From positions 248,001 through 312,000 of the forward strand of contig NZ_JARXHX010000004.1 in the NCBI RefSeq assembly GCF_031127835.1: DNA of 64,000 nt, in the 5' to 3' direction. Positions 1 to 9,278 of the stretch are shown here, piece by piece. A model generated the notes under the pieces. That model was not told where the DNA came from. It saw nothing but the letters and a program-made list of their open reading frames with translations, and did no database searches. The stretch's first letter is position 1; the number at the start of each line of letters is the position of its first letter. The stretch is from Pelagicoccus sp. SDUM812002 (GTDB lineage Bacteria > Verrucomicrobiota > Verrucomicrobiia > Opitutales > Opitutaceae). The position numbers and the translations under genes are program-made.

Positions 1-1093
1 CTACTCCTTCTAGCCGGTTTCCGTTGGGTGTGAGCATTTCGGCGATGGGTAGGTAGATTCGAAACCCATACGGCAAAGGGTAGCTTTTTGCCAGCTGGAG
101 GGCACCGCTGGTGCGTTGTCCTATCACGATGCCGCGATCGTTATCGGCCACGAATGCGGGGACGATGTCTGCTGCGCTAGCCGAAAGGGAATCGACGAGG
201 ATGACGACCTCTCCAGAGTAAGCTCTGGAAAAAGGGAGCGGATGAACAGTGCGGCGTTTTCTGCCGCGGTCCTCACTCTTCTTGTTTGCTAGCAAAGCGA
301 AGGTTTCCTTGGGCGAATCTATTTTTGATGCGAGGTGTCGCGAGTAGAAGGAGAGCCCACCGCGGTTGTTTCTAAGATCGATGATGATTCCCCTCGCATC
401 CCGAGCTTGCCTGAAGAATTTGTTGATCTTTGTGGCCTTATAAAATTTTGGGAGAAAGCTCTGCACACGAACAAGAGCTACGTCTTGGCGGACCCAAGTC
501 ATAGTGCTCGGCTCTGAAAGGGAGAAACTCGCGTATTCGATTTCGCATGACAGTTCTTCGTCGCCTCGCGTCCAGGTGATTTGCCTCTTTTGGTCAAGCT
601 CGCCTGCAAGCTGTTTGATGTCGGCGAGAGGTTCACCGTCGATGCTTACTAGAATGTCGCCTTTCCTAAGTCCGCAGCGTTCGGCTGGGCTGTCTGCGAG
701 GACGTAACTGATAAGCCCTCCATCCTCATCCAGAGGGTGGATGGTTATCCCCATGCCTGAGCGTTTTCCAGCACGACGACTTTTTACGGTACTAGGTGCG
801 AAAATTGCGAGGTGGGAAAGTCCGAATGTATCCAGACCTTCACTGAGGACATTGGCCAGTTCTTCCTTTGTTTTGGCTTCAGCAATTTCGAAGGATCGGT
901 CGGCAGAGATTTCCGACCATTTTGAAAAGTCGGTTTCGAAAGCGTAAGCCCTTTTGGAGAGTTTCTTTCCGACTGCCTCGACCAAGCGTTCTTTTTGTTC
1001 GGTAGAGAGTTCTCCATGGGCGGACGTAGGAAGGCAAGCGATCGTCCCCAAGAGCGCGACAGCTGCAAGGCCTAGCCTTCCATAACGGATCAT
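1..1093 (-). CDS. S41-family C-terminal processing peptidase with PDZ domain (3' end cut off)
   Basis: Reading the minus strand from the ATG at 1093 gives 364 codons open to the window edge, so the C-terminus is missing. An N-terminal hydrophobic stretch (residues 7-26) looks like a signal peptide, so the enzyme should act in the periplasm. A PDZ domain follows at about 112-175 (GMGITI, then SPAERCGLRKGDILVSIDG) and the S41 fold at about 200-364. The nucleophile motif SASAAD is at 304-309, with Ser306 the likely nucleophile. After GQRTSG the classical CtpA lysine (GKG) is replaced by Ala (SGALQ), so it is not a standard Ser/Lys Ctp enzyme and may be closer to the tricorn/IRBP-like branch. The start overlaps the stop of the oligoribonuclease gene as ATGA (1090-1093), which implies translational coupling. 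Substrate unknown. Confidence 0.88.
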   Translation of the reverse strand, partial: MIRYGRLGLAAVALLGTIACLPTSAHGELSTEQKERLVEAVGKKLSKRAYAFETDFSKWSEISADRSFEIAEAKTKEELANVLSEGLDTFGLSHLAIFAPSTVKSRRAGKRSGMGITIHPLDEDGGLISYVLADSPAERCGLRKGDILVSIDGEPLADIKQLAGELDQKRQITWTRGDEELSCEIEYASFSLSEPSTMTWVRQDVALVRVQSFLPKFYKATKINKFFRQARDARGIIIDLRNNRGGLSFYSRHLASKIDSPKETFALLANKKSEDRGRKRRTVHPLPFSRAYSGEVVILVDSLSASAADIVPAFVADNDRGIVIGQRTSGALQLAKSYPLPYGFRIYLPIAEMLTPNGNRLEGV

Positions 1094-1665
1094 TCGTTGG
1101 ATTCCTCGGGCTTTGGGGCGTTGTCGATTGGGGCTAGGTTGGAAGCGTCGATGGCACTCATGTAGTGCTTCAGTTCTGCGATTGATTCACGGATATCGTC
1201 AATGGCTCGATGGGTATTATCCTTTTTGAACTCGCGTCCGAGCATATCGCGAAAAACGATTTTGAAACTGGACACGTCGAGCATGCGATAGTGTAGGCGT
1301 TGTGAGAATTGCGGCAGGTAGGCGTCAATGAACTTCCGATCTTGGGAAATTGAGTTGCCAGCGATCACGCAAGGATTCTTTTTCTTGAAATATTTGAGAG
1401 CTATTTCTGAAAGCTTCTCATCTAGTTCCTGCTCTGTAATTCCATCCTGAATACGGTCCAGCAATCCGCTTGCAGCATGGTGGTGCTTGCACCAGTCGTT
1501 CATTCCGTCGAGGACCTCTTGTGGTTGACGGACAGGGCTCTCCCATTCGAAGACCGGTTCGAGTTGTTTATTTGTGATGATGACGGCAGCTTCGACGATG
1601 CGGTCGCTGGCCGGATCGAGTCCGGTCATTTCCAGGTCGATCCAGAAATAGCGGCGTTTTGACAT
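1090..1665 (-). CDS. orn: Oligoribonuclease (DEDDh 3'-5' exonuclease)
   Basis: 191 residues, close to the usual 180-190 of Orn. It degrades 2-5 nt RNA oligomers and pGpG to mononucleotides in the cytosol. All DEDDh residues are visible: Asp10 and Glu12 in WIDLEMTGLD, Asp109 in GNSISQDRKF, and His152/Asp157 in HRAIDDIRES. The first 175 residues follow the family; the C-terminal tail is acidic and variable. It is the first gene of a minus-strand pair whose second member, the S41 protease, starts inside its stop codon. Divergent from kdsA, with about 90 bp between the starts. Confidence 0.97.
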   Translation of the reverse strand: MSKRRYFWIDLEMTGLDPASDRIVEAAVIITNKQLEPVFEWESPVRQPQEVLDGMNDWCKHHHAASGLLDRIQDGITEQELDEKLSEIALKYFKKKNPCVIAGNSISQDRKFIDAYLPQFSQRLHYRMLDVSSFKIVFRDMLGREFKKDNTHRAIDDIRESIAELKHYMSAIDASNLAPIDNAPKPEESNE

Positions 1666-1691
1666 AGGGAATTGAAATAGGTTTTTGCTAA

Positions 1692-2597
<906 letters not shown>

Positions 2598-2616
2598 GAG
2601 TCTCGCTCGAAAAAAA

Positions 2617-2640
2617 GCCCGCAGTGAGTATGCTGCGGGC
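2617..2640. terminator. Bidirectional hairpin terminator between kdsA and the anti-sigma-like gene
   Basis: The inverted repeat GCCCGCAG / CTGCGGGC (2617-2624 and 2633-2640) has an 8-nt loop. A run of A precedes it (2610-2616) and GTTT follows. It sits between convergent genes and could end transcription from both sides; the U-tract is better in the minus direction. Confidence 0.75.
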
Positions 2641-2669
2641 GTTTCTGCCTATTGCTTGTCAAAAGGGAC

Positions 2670-3179
2670 CTAGCCCTTTGTCGCTTCGAATTCGACGGGA
2701 TCTGAGTCGACCCAAACGACAGTCCAACCGGTCTCTTCGTCCGGGTAGATGTAGGTGCTCGCACCGGGCAAATCCGTGGCTACGAACTCGACGACGTTTG
2801 GCTCGAAATGAGCGTGGGCGTCAGGGTGCAAGCCGATCCAAGATAGGGTGCCGACAATCGCAATAGCAGCCGCTGCGGCCATAGAGCGGATGAGAGCTGG
2901 GAATGTGAGCAGAGAACTCCTCTTTTTAGCGATTCCCCTATTCTTGAATGAGATGGCATCCTGTATCGAGGAAATGGATTCGGAGTGGTCCAATCGCGAG
3001 GCGCTAGACACTTGGGCATCTCGAAGCAGATCGAGATTCTCCATCCAATTTTGTTCATCCGGATGAGTCTTCAGGTAGCGGTCGAGAGCTTCAGCATCGG
3101 ATGCGTCCAATTCACCATCGAGCAACTGGCTCATGAGGAACCGTGCATGGTCTTGGCTGATGTCCGATACGTTTTTCAT
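2670..3179 (-). CDS. Anti-sigma-factor-like membrane protein without adjacent sigma gene
   Basis: 169 residues. The N-terminal part (about 10-55) has the pattern of short anti-sigma cytoplasmic domains, starting with LMSQLLDGELDASDAEALDRY. A single hydrophobic segment at about 98-115 (SMAAAAAIAIVGTLSWIGL) follows, and then about 50 residues outside with two repeated acidic/valine-rich stretches (NVVEFVATD, WTVVWVDSDPVEFEATKG). No zinc-binding HxxxCxxC motif is seen. The layout matches the proven-context anti-sigma at 43284-44018, but no sigma factor lies next to this gene. Its end is shared with kdsA through the terminator at 2617-2640. The function is inferred from layout only. Confidence 0.7.
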   Translation of the reverse strand: MKNVSDISQDHARFLMSQLLDGELDASDAEALDRYLKTHPDEQNWMENLDLLRDAQVSSASRLDHSESISSIQDAISFKNRGIAKKRSSLLTFPALIRSMAAAAAIAIVGTLSWIGLHPDAHAHFEPNVVEFVATDLPGASTYIYPDEETGWTVVWVDSDPVEFEATKG

Positions 3180-3293
3180 GGGTGGAAACTTGTTTATGGG
3201 CTCAAAAGGCTAAAAAGGGAAGGATCGAATGGTTGGCTTGTAGGGAAAAGGTGACCCCGTTTATCGAGGCCACTCGCAGTTGCACGTGGTGTG

Positions 3294-3749
3294 TTAGAAT
3301 CTTCTTACAATCCTACCTTTTCGGTCGTGGTGTCCGTGGTCTCGGTGGTTATCGTAGCGACGGCTTTCACGGTAGCTGGGGCGGTGGCTTCCATGGCGAT
3401 GGGTGTCTACCCAGACCTTTCTCTTGTGGAAAGTGTAGTGGCCGGAGATCCAAACCTTGCGAACGTGCCCATGGCGATCGCAGCTACGTTCGTAGTAGCC
3501 GGGAACCCAGGTCTTAACGGAAACCCAATCCCAGTAGCCATGCGAGTCGCGCTGGCCGTAGTGACCGCCGCTTCTGTATCCGACGCTGACATGTGTGTCG
3601 TCGTCGGCGATGGCGGCTCCAATGATGAGTCCTCCAATGAGGCCGCCGATGAGGGCTTCCTCCTTGTCGCCCGCTTGGGCAGTGTTGGGGAAAGTGAAGG
3701 CTGCGATTACTGCTAGTAGGGTAAGGGTGCTGATTGCTTTCATTTTCAT
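3294..3749 (-). CDS. Small exported His/Arg-rich protein with glycine-zipper segment
   Basis: 151 residues. A clear signal peptide (residues 1-26, ending NTAQA-GD) is followed by a glycine zipper, ALIGGLIGGLIIGAAIA, at about 32-48. A middle block contains VKTWVPGYYERSC and a YTFHKRKVWV segment, as in small YXWVPGYW-type envelope proteins. The C-terminal third is strongly basic and His/Arg-rich. Predicted to be periplasmic or outer-membrane attached. A long reading frame on the other strand (3291-3716) is rejected because only this strand gives a signal peptide and ordered composition. No function is assigned. Confidence 0.72.
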   Translation of the reverse strand: MKMKAISTLTLLAVIAAFTFPNTAQAGDKEEALIGGLIGGLIIGAAIADDDTHVSVGYRSGGHYGQRDSHGYWDWVSVKTWVPGYYERSCDRHGHVRKVWISGHYTFHKRKVWVDTHRHGSHRPSYRESRRYDNHRDHGHHDRKGRIVRRF

Positions 3750-3860
3750 AAAACGGTGTTCGGGTTAAATTCGTGTTTTCGTGGTTTGGGACGAAGCCTT
3801 CGCAGGCATTATTCAATCTTTTCAGCGAAAATTTGCGTGATTCTTCTATCCAGCGATATC

Positions 3861-3881
3861 CATGACTTTTGGCACATGACA
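3861..3881 (+). promoter_or_regulatory. Copy 1 of a shared 21-bp upstream element (kinase gene)
   Basis: The sequence CATGACTTTTGGCACATGACA lies 54 bp before the kinase ATG. It matches 18 of 21 positions of the element before the permease gene at 5995-6015, which sits 50 bp before that start. The consensus is CATGACYTTTGGCACRTSACA. This copy also holds a direct repeat of ATGAC with 9 bp between. It may be the binding site of the NarL-type regulator encoded just downstream, or a shared promoter -35 region (TTGGCA). The function is inferred from position. Confidence 0.55.
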
Positions 3882-3914
3882 GTCCCTTCTATTCTGTGCT
3901 AGTTTCGTTAGCTA

Positions 3915-5207
3915 ATGGTTGAGAACGGGATAGGGCAGCGAGAGTCGGAGGAAGAAGGAGCGGGTGCGGAGGCGAATCGAGTCGAGCGCAACAACAACAA
4001 TATCTTCGCGATTTTCGGCAGTATCCTTATGTTGATGGCTCTCATCCTGCCATTCGCCTATGCGGAGAAGACGCCGAGTTGGGGGCTCTCGGTTTTGCAG
4101 GTGTTGCTCTGGGCCGTGTTTTGCGCCGCTTGGTTGCGCCAAGGTTTTTTGGTGGAAAAAGCAGGGGTTGGCTTCGATGTGAGAGACTCGGCTTTGAAGC
4201 CGGAGATTCCTTCCCGTATAGAGGAGACCTTGTTGTACCTGCTTGTATTTGGGCCGAGTTGTTTCGCCTACATATACGTTGCCCACGTCAACACATCGTA
4301 TTTTGGATTCAACTACGTTCTGATGTTCGTGGTCGCCGGCTTTGCGACACTTTTGTTTCCGCTTTGGTTGGCTACTCTTTACCTGGTCTACCAGTGCGTG
4401 GCGTGGGTTTTGGTGGGTCGCCTGATGTGGGGTGGATGGATGGAGCTGGATGACATCGTCAACATGATCGCGGGCTACTTTTTCTCGGCGATGATGTTCT
4501 ACATCTTTCGGCGGGAGCGAAAATCTCGTAGTCGTGCGTTTGCCTTGTCGGTGGAGTTGAACAACGCCAACGAGAAGCTGAGAGCATTCAGTCGGCAAGT
4601 GGAAGAACTCGCTGCTACCCAGGAACGAAACCGCATTGCTCGAGAGATCCACGATACGATTGGACATTCTCTGACGGTCGTAAATATGCAGCTCGAAACG
4701 GCCAAAGCCTTGCTGGTATCGGATAAAGAAAAAGCCGGAGCCTTTCTGGAGAAGGCTCAGGAGGTGACCAAAAAAGGGTTGGCGGACGTGCGATCGTCGG
4801 TAGCTTCTCTGCGGTCGTCCCCGCTCGACGGCAGCGCTTTGGACCGAGCCTTGGAAACTTTGTTAAGCGATTCCTTTGGGACTGAGGTGGCGGTTAGTTT
4901 TGAACTCGAAGAAGGATTCAGTTCTATTCCGGTTCTCGTCGAGTCGGCTTTGTATCGATCTGCTCAGGAGGCGTTGACCAATGTCCGCAAGCACGCAGAG
5001 GCATCCAAAGTCTCCGTTTCGCTCGACCTTTCCGGTCAAGGGATTGTTTCGCTCGAGGTTAAGGACAACGGCAAGGGATGCTCCGTTGTCTCTGGTGGCT
5101 TTGGTATCATGGGAATTCGGGAGCGTATCCAACTTTTGGATGGTAAAGTCTCTTTTAATACCTCGCCAGGGAATGGATTTTGCCTGAGTATTTCGGTTCC
5201 TAGATGA
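3915..5207 (+). CDS. Membrane sensor histidine kinase, HisKA_3/NarL-DesK type
   Basis: 430 residues. The N-terminal half carries five to six hydrophobic segments between about 30 and 198 and no large periplasmic domain, so it probably senses the membrane or an intramembrane signal as DesK/LiaS-type kinases do. A short coiled linker leads to the HisKA_3 dimerisation domain with phospho-acceptor His246 in REIHDTIGH. The HATPase part has the N box around Asn356 (QEALTNVRKH), the G1 box DNGKGC (384-389) and the G2 box GGFGIMGIRER. The stop codon overlaps the response-regulator start as ATGA. The shared cis element at 3861-3881 lies upstream. Confidence 0.94.
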   Translation: MVENGIGQRESEEEGAGAEANRVERNNNNIFAIFGSILMLMALILPFAYAEKTPSWGLSVLQVLLWAVFCAAWLRQGFLVEKAGVGFDVRDSALKPEIPSRIEETLLYLLVFGPSCFAYIYVAHVNTSYFGFNYVLMFVVAGFATLLFPLWLATLYLVYQCVAWVLVGRLMWGGWMELDDIVNMIAGYFFSAMMFYIFRRERKSRSRAFALSVELNNANEKLRAFSRQVEELAATQERNRIAREIHDTIGHSLTVVNMQLETAKALLVSDKEKAGAFLEKAQEVTKKGLADVRSSVASLRSSPLDGSALDRALETLLSDSFGTEVAVSFELEEGFSSIPVLVESALYRSAQEALTNVRKHAEASKVSVSLDLSGQGIVSLEVKDNGKGCSVVSGGFGIMGIRERIQLLDGKVSFNTSPGNGFCLSISVPR

Positions 5208-5869
5208 GCGAGCGAATTCGTATAGTCTTAGTCGACGACCAATCCCTGTTTCTGGAGGGATTGCGAACCTTGTTGTCCCTTGACGATAGGTTGGACATCG
5301 TTGGCGAATGCCAAAACGGACAGGAGGCTTTGGAAACGTGTCGGCGAGTGAGGCCATCCATCGTGTTAATGGATCTCAATATGCCGATTATGGATGGTGT
5401 GGCCGCAACCAAGGCAATCAAGCAGGAGATGCCGGAGGTGAACGTTCTAACGCTGACGACCTTCGATGACGATGAACGCGTGTTCGAAGCCCTCAAGGCT
5501 GGCTCGTCTGGATACCTTCTTAAGGATACGCCCTCGAAGCAATTGGTAGACGCCATTCGAACGGTGAGTGCGGGAGAGTCGTTTCTCCAACCCTCGATCG
5601 CGTCGAAGGTTTTGGCAGAGTTTTCGCGAATTTCTACACCAGTAAAAACAGCGGAAGAGAAGCCGGTCAAACTACTGGAGCCACTGTCATCGCGGGAGGA
5701 AGAGGTGCTGGTCTGGCTTTCAAGAGGCTGTAGCAACAAGGAGATTGCGGGGCATCTTTCGCTGGCGGAAGGCACGGTGAAGAATCATGTCTCCAATGTA
5801 TTGGGCAAGTTGGGCGTGCTGGATCGTACCCAAGCCGCGTTAATGGCTCGGGACCTGGGGTTGATTTAA
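5204..5869 (+). CDS. Response regulator, NarL/FixJ family (REC + LuxR-type HTH)
   Basis: 221 residues. The receiver domain (1-125) has Asp11/Asp12, phospho-acceptor Asp57 in VLMDLNMP, Thr85/86 and Lys107 in YLLKD. The C-terminal LuxR-type HTH (about 157-221) contains LSSREEEVLVWLSRG and AEGTVKNHVSNVLGKL. It is translationally coupled to the kinase (4-bp overlap), so the two form a pair. The following gene is a permease with the same 21-bp upstream element as the kinase, which makes that permease a likely target. The direction of control cannot be read from the sequence. Confidence 0.95.
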   Translation: MSERIRIVLVDDQSLFLEGLRTLLSLDDRLDIVGECQNGQEALETCRRVRPSIVLMDLNMPIMDGVAATKAIKQEMPEVNVLTLTTFDDDERVFEALKAGSSGYLLKDTPSKQLVDAIRTVSAGESFLQPSIASKVLAEFSRISTPVKTAEEKPVKLLEPLSSREEEVLVWLSRGCSNKEIAGHLSLAEGTVKNHVSNVLGKLGVLDRTQAALMARDLGLI

Positions 5870-5994
5870 GCCAGCGGCGAGTCCGTCTGGTGTTTCGGAA
5901 AGCGATCGTTGCTCGTGTTGCGTAACCTAGACCCTCCCTGTGGGGTAGGGTGTAGAGTTAGGTGACTAAGGGCCTATGGGATTTCGGCCCCGAA

Positions 5995-6015
5995 CATGAC
6001 CTTTGGCACGTCACA
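5995..6015 (+). promoter_or_regulatory. Copy 2 of the shared 21-bp upstream element (permease gene)
   Basis: CATGACCTTTGGCACGTCACA lies 50 bp before the permease ATG at 6045 and matches copy 1 (3861-3881) at 18 of 21 positions. Substitutions fall at positions 7, 16 and 18. A sigma-54 site was considered because of TTTGGCAC, but the -12 GC element is absent at the right distance in both copies. It also partly covers an in-frame TTG (6003), which argues against that codon as the permease start. Confidence 0.55.
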
Positions 6016-6044
6016 AGTCCTCTAACCTCTGGCATACTCCTCTC

Positions 6045-8471
6045 ATGTCGATTTACCTTGGTCTCCTCGTTCGCGATTCCGCTCGTTATTGGAAACGCAA
6101 ACCTCTGCAAGCACTTCTCTCAGTGGTGCTCCTCGCTCTCGGCTCCGCGGCCGTAGCCGTTCTCTGGACGATAACGGATTCAGTGGTTCGTCAACCGCTT
6201 CCGTTTCCCGACAGCCACGAACTCTATGGGATTCAGTCGGTCGACGAAAAGTCGGGCGAAGTCGTGAACTTCATGGCTCTGGCAGACTTTCGAGACTTTC
6301 GAGAGCGGCAGGAATCCTTTACCGGGTTATTTGGATACCGATCTCAGTATTTGAATTACAAGGACAGGTTCGACAATACCCGCCAGCTTTTAGGTGCACG
6401 GGTAACTCGCGACTTTGCGGATGTGCTGAAGATTCATACGGAGCTGGGAAGCTTTTTCAGCGAGGATGACTTTTCATCGGAAGCTGCTCGTTCGGTAGTG
6501 ATCAGCTACGATCTCTGGCGCAAGGAGTTTGGCTCGGACAGAAATGTGATCGGTACATCGATCTGGCTGGACGAAGCGGCTTATCAAGTGGTGGGTGTAA
6601 TGCCAAAGTCGTTTAACGAGCCGTCCTTTGTAAATCTTTGGACTCCTTTCCCTGATGTCACTGGAGAGTACTTCGTTCGCGATGCCCGCTATTGGAATGT
6701 GGTGGGGCGCTTAAAGCCAGGAGTCACTCCCATAGCGGCGAAGCAGGAGCTCACACAAATCGCTAATGATTTGGAGGAACAATTCCCCGCGACCAATCGT
6801 CGCCGCGGTGCTACGATGGACTCGCTTCAGACCATCATCGTAGGCGACTATTCGACTCCGTTGATGTTAATTCTAGTGGCGGTGAGTTTGGTGATGTTTG
6901 CGACGTGTTTGAACCTGGCGAACATTCAATTGATCAGCGGCCTTCAGCGTCGCTCCGAGAATGGGGTGCGGCAAGCGATCGGCGAGAGCCCGAAGCAAGC
7001 AATGGCTCGCGCTTTTATGGAAGCCTGTGTCATATGCTTCGTGGGTTGCGGCTTAGGTTGGTGCATAGCGGCTTTGTTCATAGCCAATATCGATTCGGTG
7101 CTTCCGGCTATGTTCCTGCCGCGATTAAACGAAGTCGGCATGTCCGGAACTCTTGGTTGGACGATCGGTTTGATCGCGCTCCTATCCAGTCTGAGTTTTG
7201 GCCTATTGCCAGCGGTGCAGGTGATTCGCGCGAATACGAACGACATCATCAAGAGCGGGGAATCCCGCCATGGACTCAGCCGCGAGAGCGGTCGAAGTCG
7301 TGCAGCGCTGCTTGTCGGCCAGATAGCGGTAGCAGTAGCAATCTTGCAGGCGGCGTTGCTCGTGGTCCACGAGTACCGTCGCTTGCAAGACCTCGACCTC
7401 GGTTTCGCTGAAGACGATTTGCTGATGATTACCGTCTCGCCCGGCGAGTCTCGCATGTTCGACCTGCCCGGATTGGCTGAGTTTTACTCGGAAATGGATG
7501 ACTGGATCGAGTCCAGAAGTGCTATTGAAAATAGCGTTCTCACCTCGAGTCCACCGCTTGCGGGATTCGATCTTGAATTTGGATTTCAACTACAGGGCCG
7601 CGACCTCGCCGCCGAGCGCGAGGAAGCTATTACCGCGGTCTACAATACGATAAGCCGAGACTTTCTCGAGTCTCTGGAAATCTCCTTGGTTCAAGGACGC
7701 AGCTTTTCGGACTGGGACAACCGCGAATCCCAGAAAGTGGCCATGGTTAATCAGGCCTTTGTGGATAAGTTTCTTGCTGCTGGCGAGGACCCGCTCGCTC
7801 AACAGTTACAAATCATGCCTTGGATGGTTCCGCAATTCCGTCAGGTGGTTGGGGTCGTGGGCAACTATGCCCAAACGAACGTGACCGATGATCCCAAGCC
7901 AATGATATACGTGCCTTACGAGCAAAGCCCTTGGGTCTTTGGGACCTTCGTGTCTCGTGTCAGAGACTTGAATACGTTTAATTTGGAGAGGTTCGAAACA
8001 GAAATGAAGCAGCGCTATCCAGAAGTTGGGGTCAGTATGGAAGGCATAGACTCCGTGCTCGAGCGCCAGTTGTCCATCCTGTCATTAATGTATATTGTAT
8101 TCGTAGGGTTTGGAGCAGCGACCCTGTTGCTTTCGCTTTTTGGGATCGGTTCGCAGATGGCCTTTAACGTATCGGAGAGATCCCGCGAGTGGGGAATCCG
8201 CTTGGCTCTCGGGGCCAAGATTGGGCAGCTGAATGGCCTGGTGGTGCGTCGCCTTGTGGTTCCGCTCTCGGTGGGTTGCCTCATAGGAATAGCGCTGTTC
8301 GCTGGCAGCTTTCGCTTCTACCGCCAGTTCGGTGGAGAGCTCGATGTATTCTTACTTTTGGCTAGCGCTCTGCTTATTGCGGTCATCGTTGTAGCGAGCG
8401 TAGCAACGACCTGGTTCGTTTCTGACCGCATCACTCGTTCTAACCCGCAAGAAATTTTGAGATCAATTTGA
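6045..8471 (+). CDS. ADOP-type FtsX/MacB-like ABC transporter permease
   Basis: 808 residues from the ATG at 6045, in the size range of acidobacterial duplicated orphan permeases. The layout is TM1 near residues 20-45, a large MacB periplasmic core domain (about 50-270, including VVGVMPKSF and VVGRLKPGV), three TM segments with an FtsX domain (about 275-410), a further TM (about 430), a second periplasmic domain, and a C-terminal FtsX domain with WGIRLALGAKIGQL. No ATP-binding cassette gene is adjacent, as usual for ADOP permeases. It may export lipid or peptide, or act as a mechanotransmitter. The TPR gene follows 28 bp downstream. Confidence 0.9.
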   Translation: MSIYLGLLVRDSARYWKRKPLQALLSVVLLALGSAAVAVLWTITDSVVRQPLPFPDSHELYGIQSVDEKSGEVVNFMALADFRDFRERQESFTGLFGYRSQYLNYKDRFDNTRQLLGARVTRDFADVLKIHTELGSFFSEDDFSSEAARSVVISYDLWRKEFGSDRNVIGTSIWLDEAAYQVVGVMPKSFNEPSFVNLWTPFPDVTGEYFVRDARYWNVVGRLKPGVTPIAAKQELTQIANDLEEQFPATNRRRGATMDSLQTIIVGDYSTPLMLILVAVSLVMFATCLNLANIQLISGLQRRSENGVRQAIGESPKQAMARAFMEACVICFVGCGLGWCIAALFIANIDSVLPAMFLPRLNEVGMSGTLGWTIGLIALLSSLSFGLLPAVQVIRANTNDIIKSGESRHGLSRESGRSRAALLVGQIAVAVAILQAALLVVHEYRRLQDLDLGFAEDDLLMITVSPGESRMFDLPGLAEFYSEMDDWIESRSAIENSVLTSSPPLAGFDLEFGFQLQGRDLAAEREEAITAVYNTISRDFLESLEISLVQGRSFSDWDNRESQKVAMVNQAFVDKFLAAGEDPLAQQLQIMPWMVPQFRQVVGVVGNYAQTNVTDDPKPMIYVPYEQSPWVFGTFVSRVRDLNTFNLERFETEMKQRYPEVGVSMEGIDSVLERQLSILSLMYIVFVGFGAATLLLSLFGIGSQMAFNVSERSREWGIRLALGAKIGQLNGLVVRRLVVPLSVGCLIGIALFAGSFRFYRQFGGELDVFLLLASALLIAVIVVASVATTWFVSDRITRSNPQEILRSI

Positions 8472-8499
8472 GATATGAATCCAATAAACTGATACAAAA

Positions 8500-9246
8500 A
8501 TGAAGAAAGCAATTGATACAATAGTGGCAGTTACCGTTCTGCTAATGGGGCCGGCTCTGATCTCGGGAAGCGAAATCGAAGAGCTGCGCTCTGCAGTGGA
8601 GGCTACCGAATGGACAAACGCAAAGGCTCTGGGCGAGTCGTTGACAGCTGCGGATCAAGAAGGCGGCGAAGCGTTTTACCTGTTGGGCAAGGCTTATGTG
8701 GGACTGGGAGAACACGAGGCCGCTGTCGCTGCACTCAAGAAGGCCAATACGATTGTAGAGGACAACGCAGATTATCTAGCGGATTATGGATACGCTTTGA
8801 TTCTGCGTGGCCAAGAGATGAATATGTTCCAAGCTGGCCCCGTCTATATGCGGGCCATGGATCAATACAAAGCGGCGGTCAAGGCTGACCCTGACCATCT
8901 GGCGTCCCATATCGGTCTGTCTCGCTACTATATGAACGCGCCTGCGATTGGAGGTGGCAGCATGAAGAAGTCGAAGGATCATGCTGCGGAGATCGCCCGC
9001 ATCAATCCCTACTTGGGTCACATTGAGCACGCGATGATAGCGCAGAAAGAGAGTCGCAACGAAGAGGCGGAAGCCGAGTTCGCTGCTGCCATTGCCATGA
9101 AATCGGACGAAGCTTGGGTTTATTTCGAGTTAGCCAAGCTTCAGCAAATGGTCGGCAAAATGCAGGACGCCAAAAGCTCGTACGAAAAGGTATTGGCGCT
9201 GGATCCTAGCCACGAAGGCGCGAAGGCGGCTTTGTCTGCGTTTTAG
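8500..9246 (+). CDS. Secreted TPR-repeat protein
   Basis: 248 residues with a signal peptide (1-23, MKKAIDTIVAVTVLLMGPALISG). At least four TPR-like helix pairs follow, for example AFYLLGKAYVGLGEHEAAVAA, DYGYALILRG, AEFAAAIAMKSDEAWVYFELA and AKSSYEKVLALDP. The stretch APAIGGGSMKKSKDHA is characteristic of small exported bacterial TPR proteins. It lies 28 bp after the permease and before a strong terminator, so it ends the kinase/regulator/permease module. It probably acts as a periplasmic scaffold; the partner is unknown. Confidence 0.88.
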   Translation: MKKAIDTIVAVTVLLMGPALISGSEIEELRSAVEATEWTNAKALGESLTAADQEGGEAFYLLGKAYVGLGEHEAAVAALKKANTIVEDNADYLADYGYALILRGQEMNMFQAGPVYMRAMDQYKAAVKADPDHLASHIGLSRYYMNAPAIGGGSMKKSKDHAAEIARINPYLGHIEHAMIAQKESRNEEAEAEFAAAIAMKSDEAWVYFELAKLQQMVGKMQDAKSSYEKVLALDPSHEGAKAALSAF

Positions 9247-9278
9247 GCAAGGCTGGTAGTCGTCCCTTCAAAAACAAA

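Noticed and set aside
3912-4667. 251-codon minus-strand frame opposite the histidine kinase gene
   Set aside because: Antisense to transmembrane and kinase motifs; rich in His/Arg/Gln as expected for a shadow frame.
3869-6020. Sigma-54 promoters suggested by TTTGGCAC at 3868 and 6002
   Set aside because: The second element (GC at -12) is missing at the needed distance in both copies.
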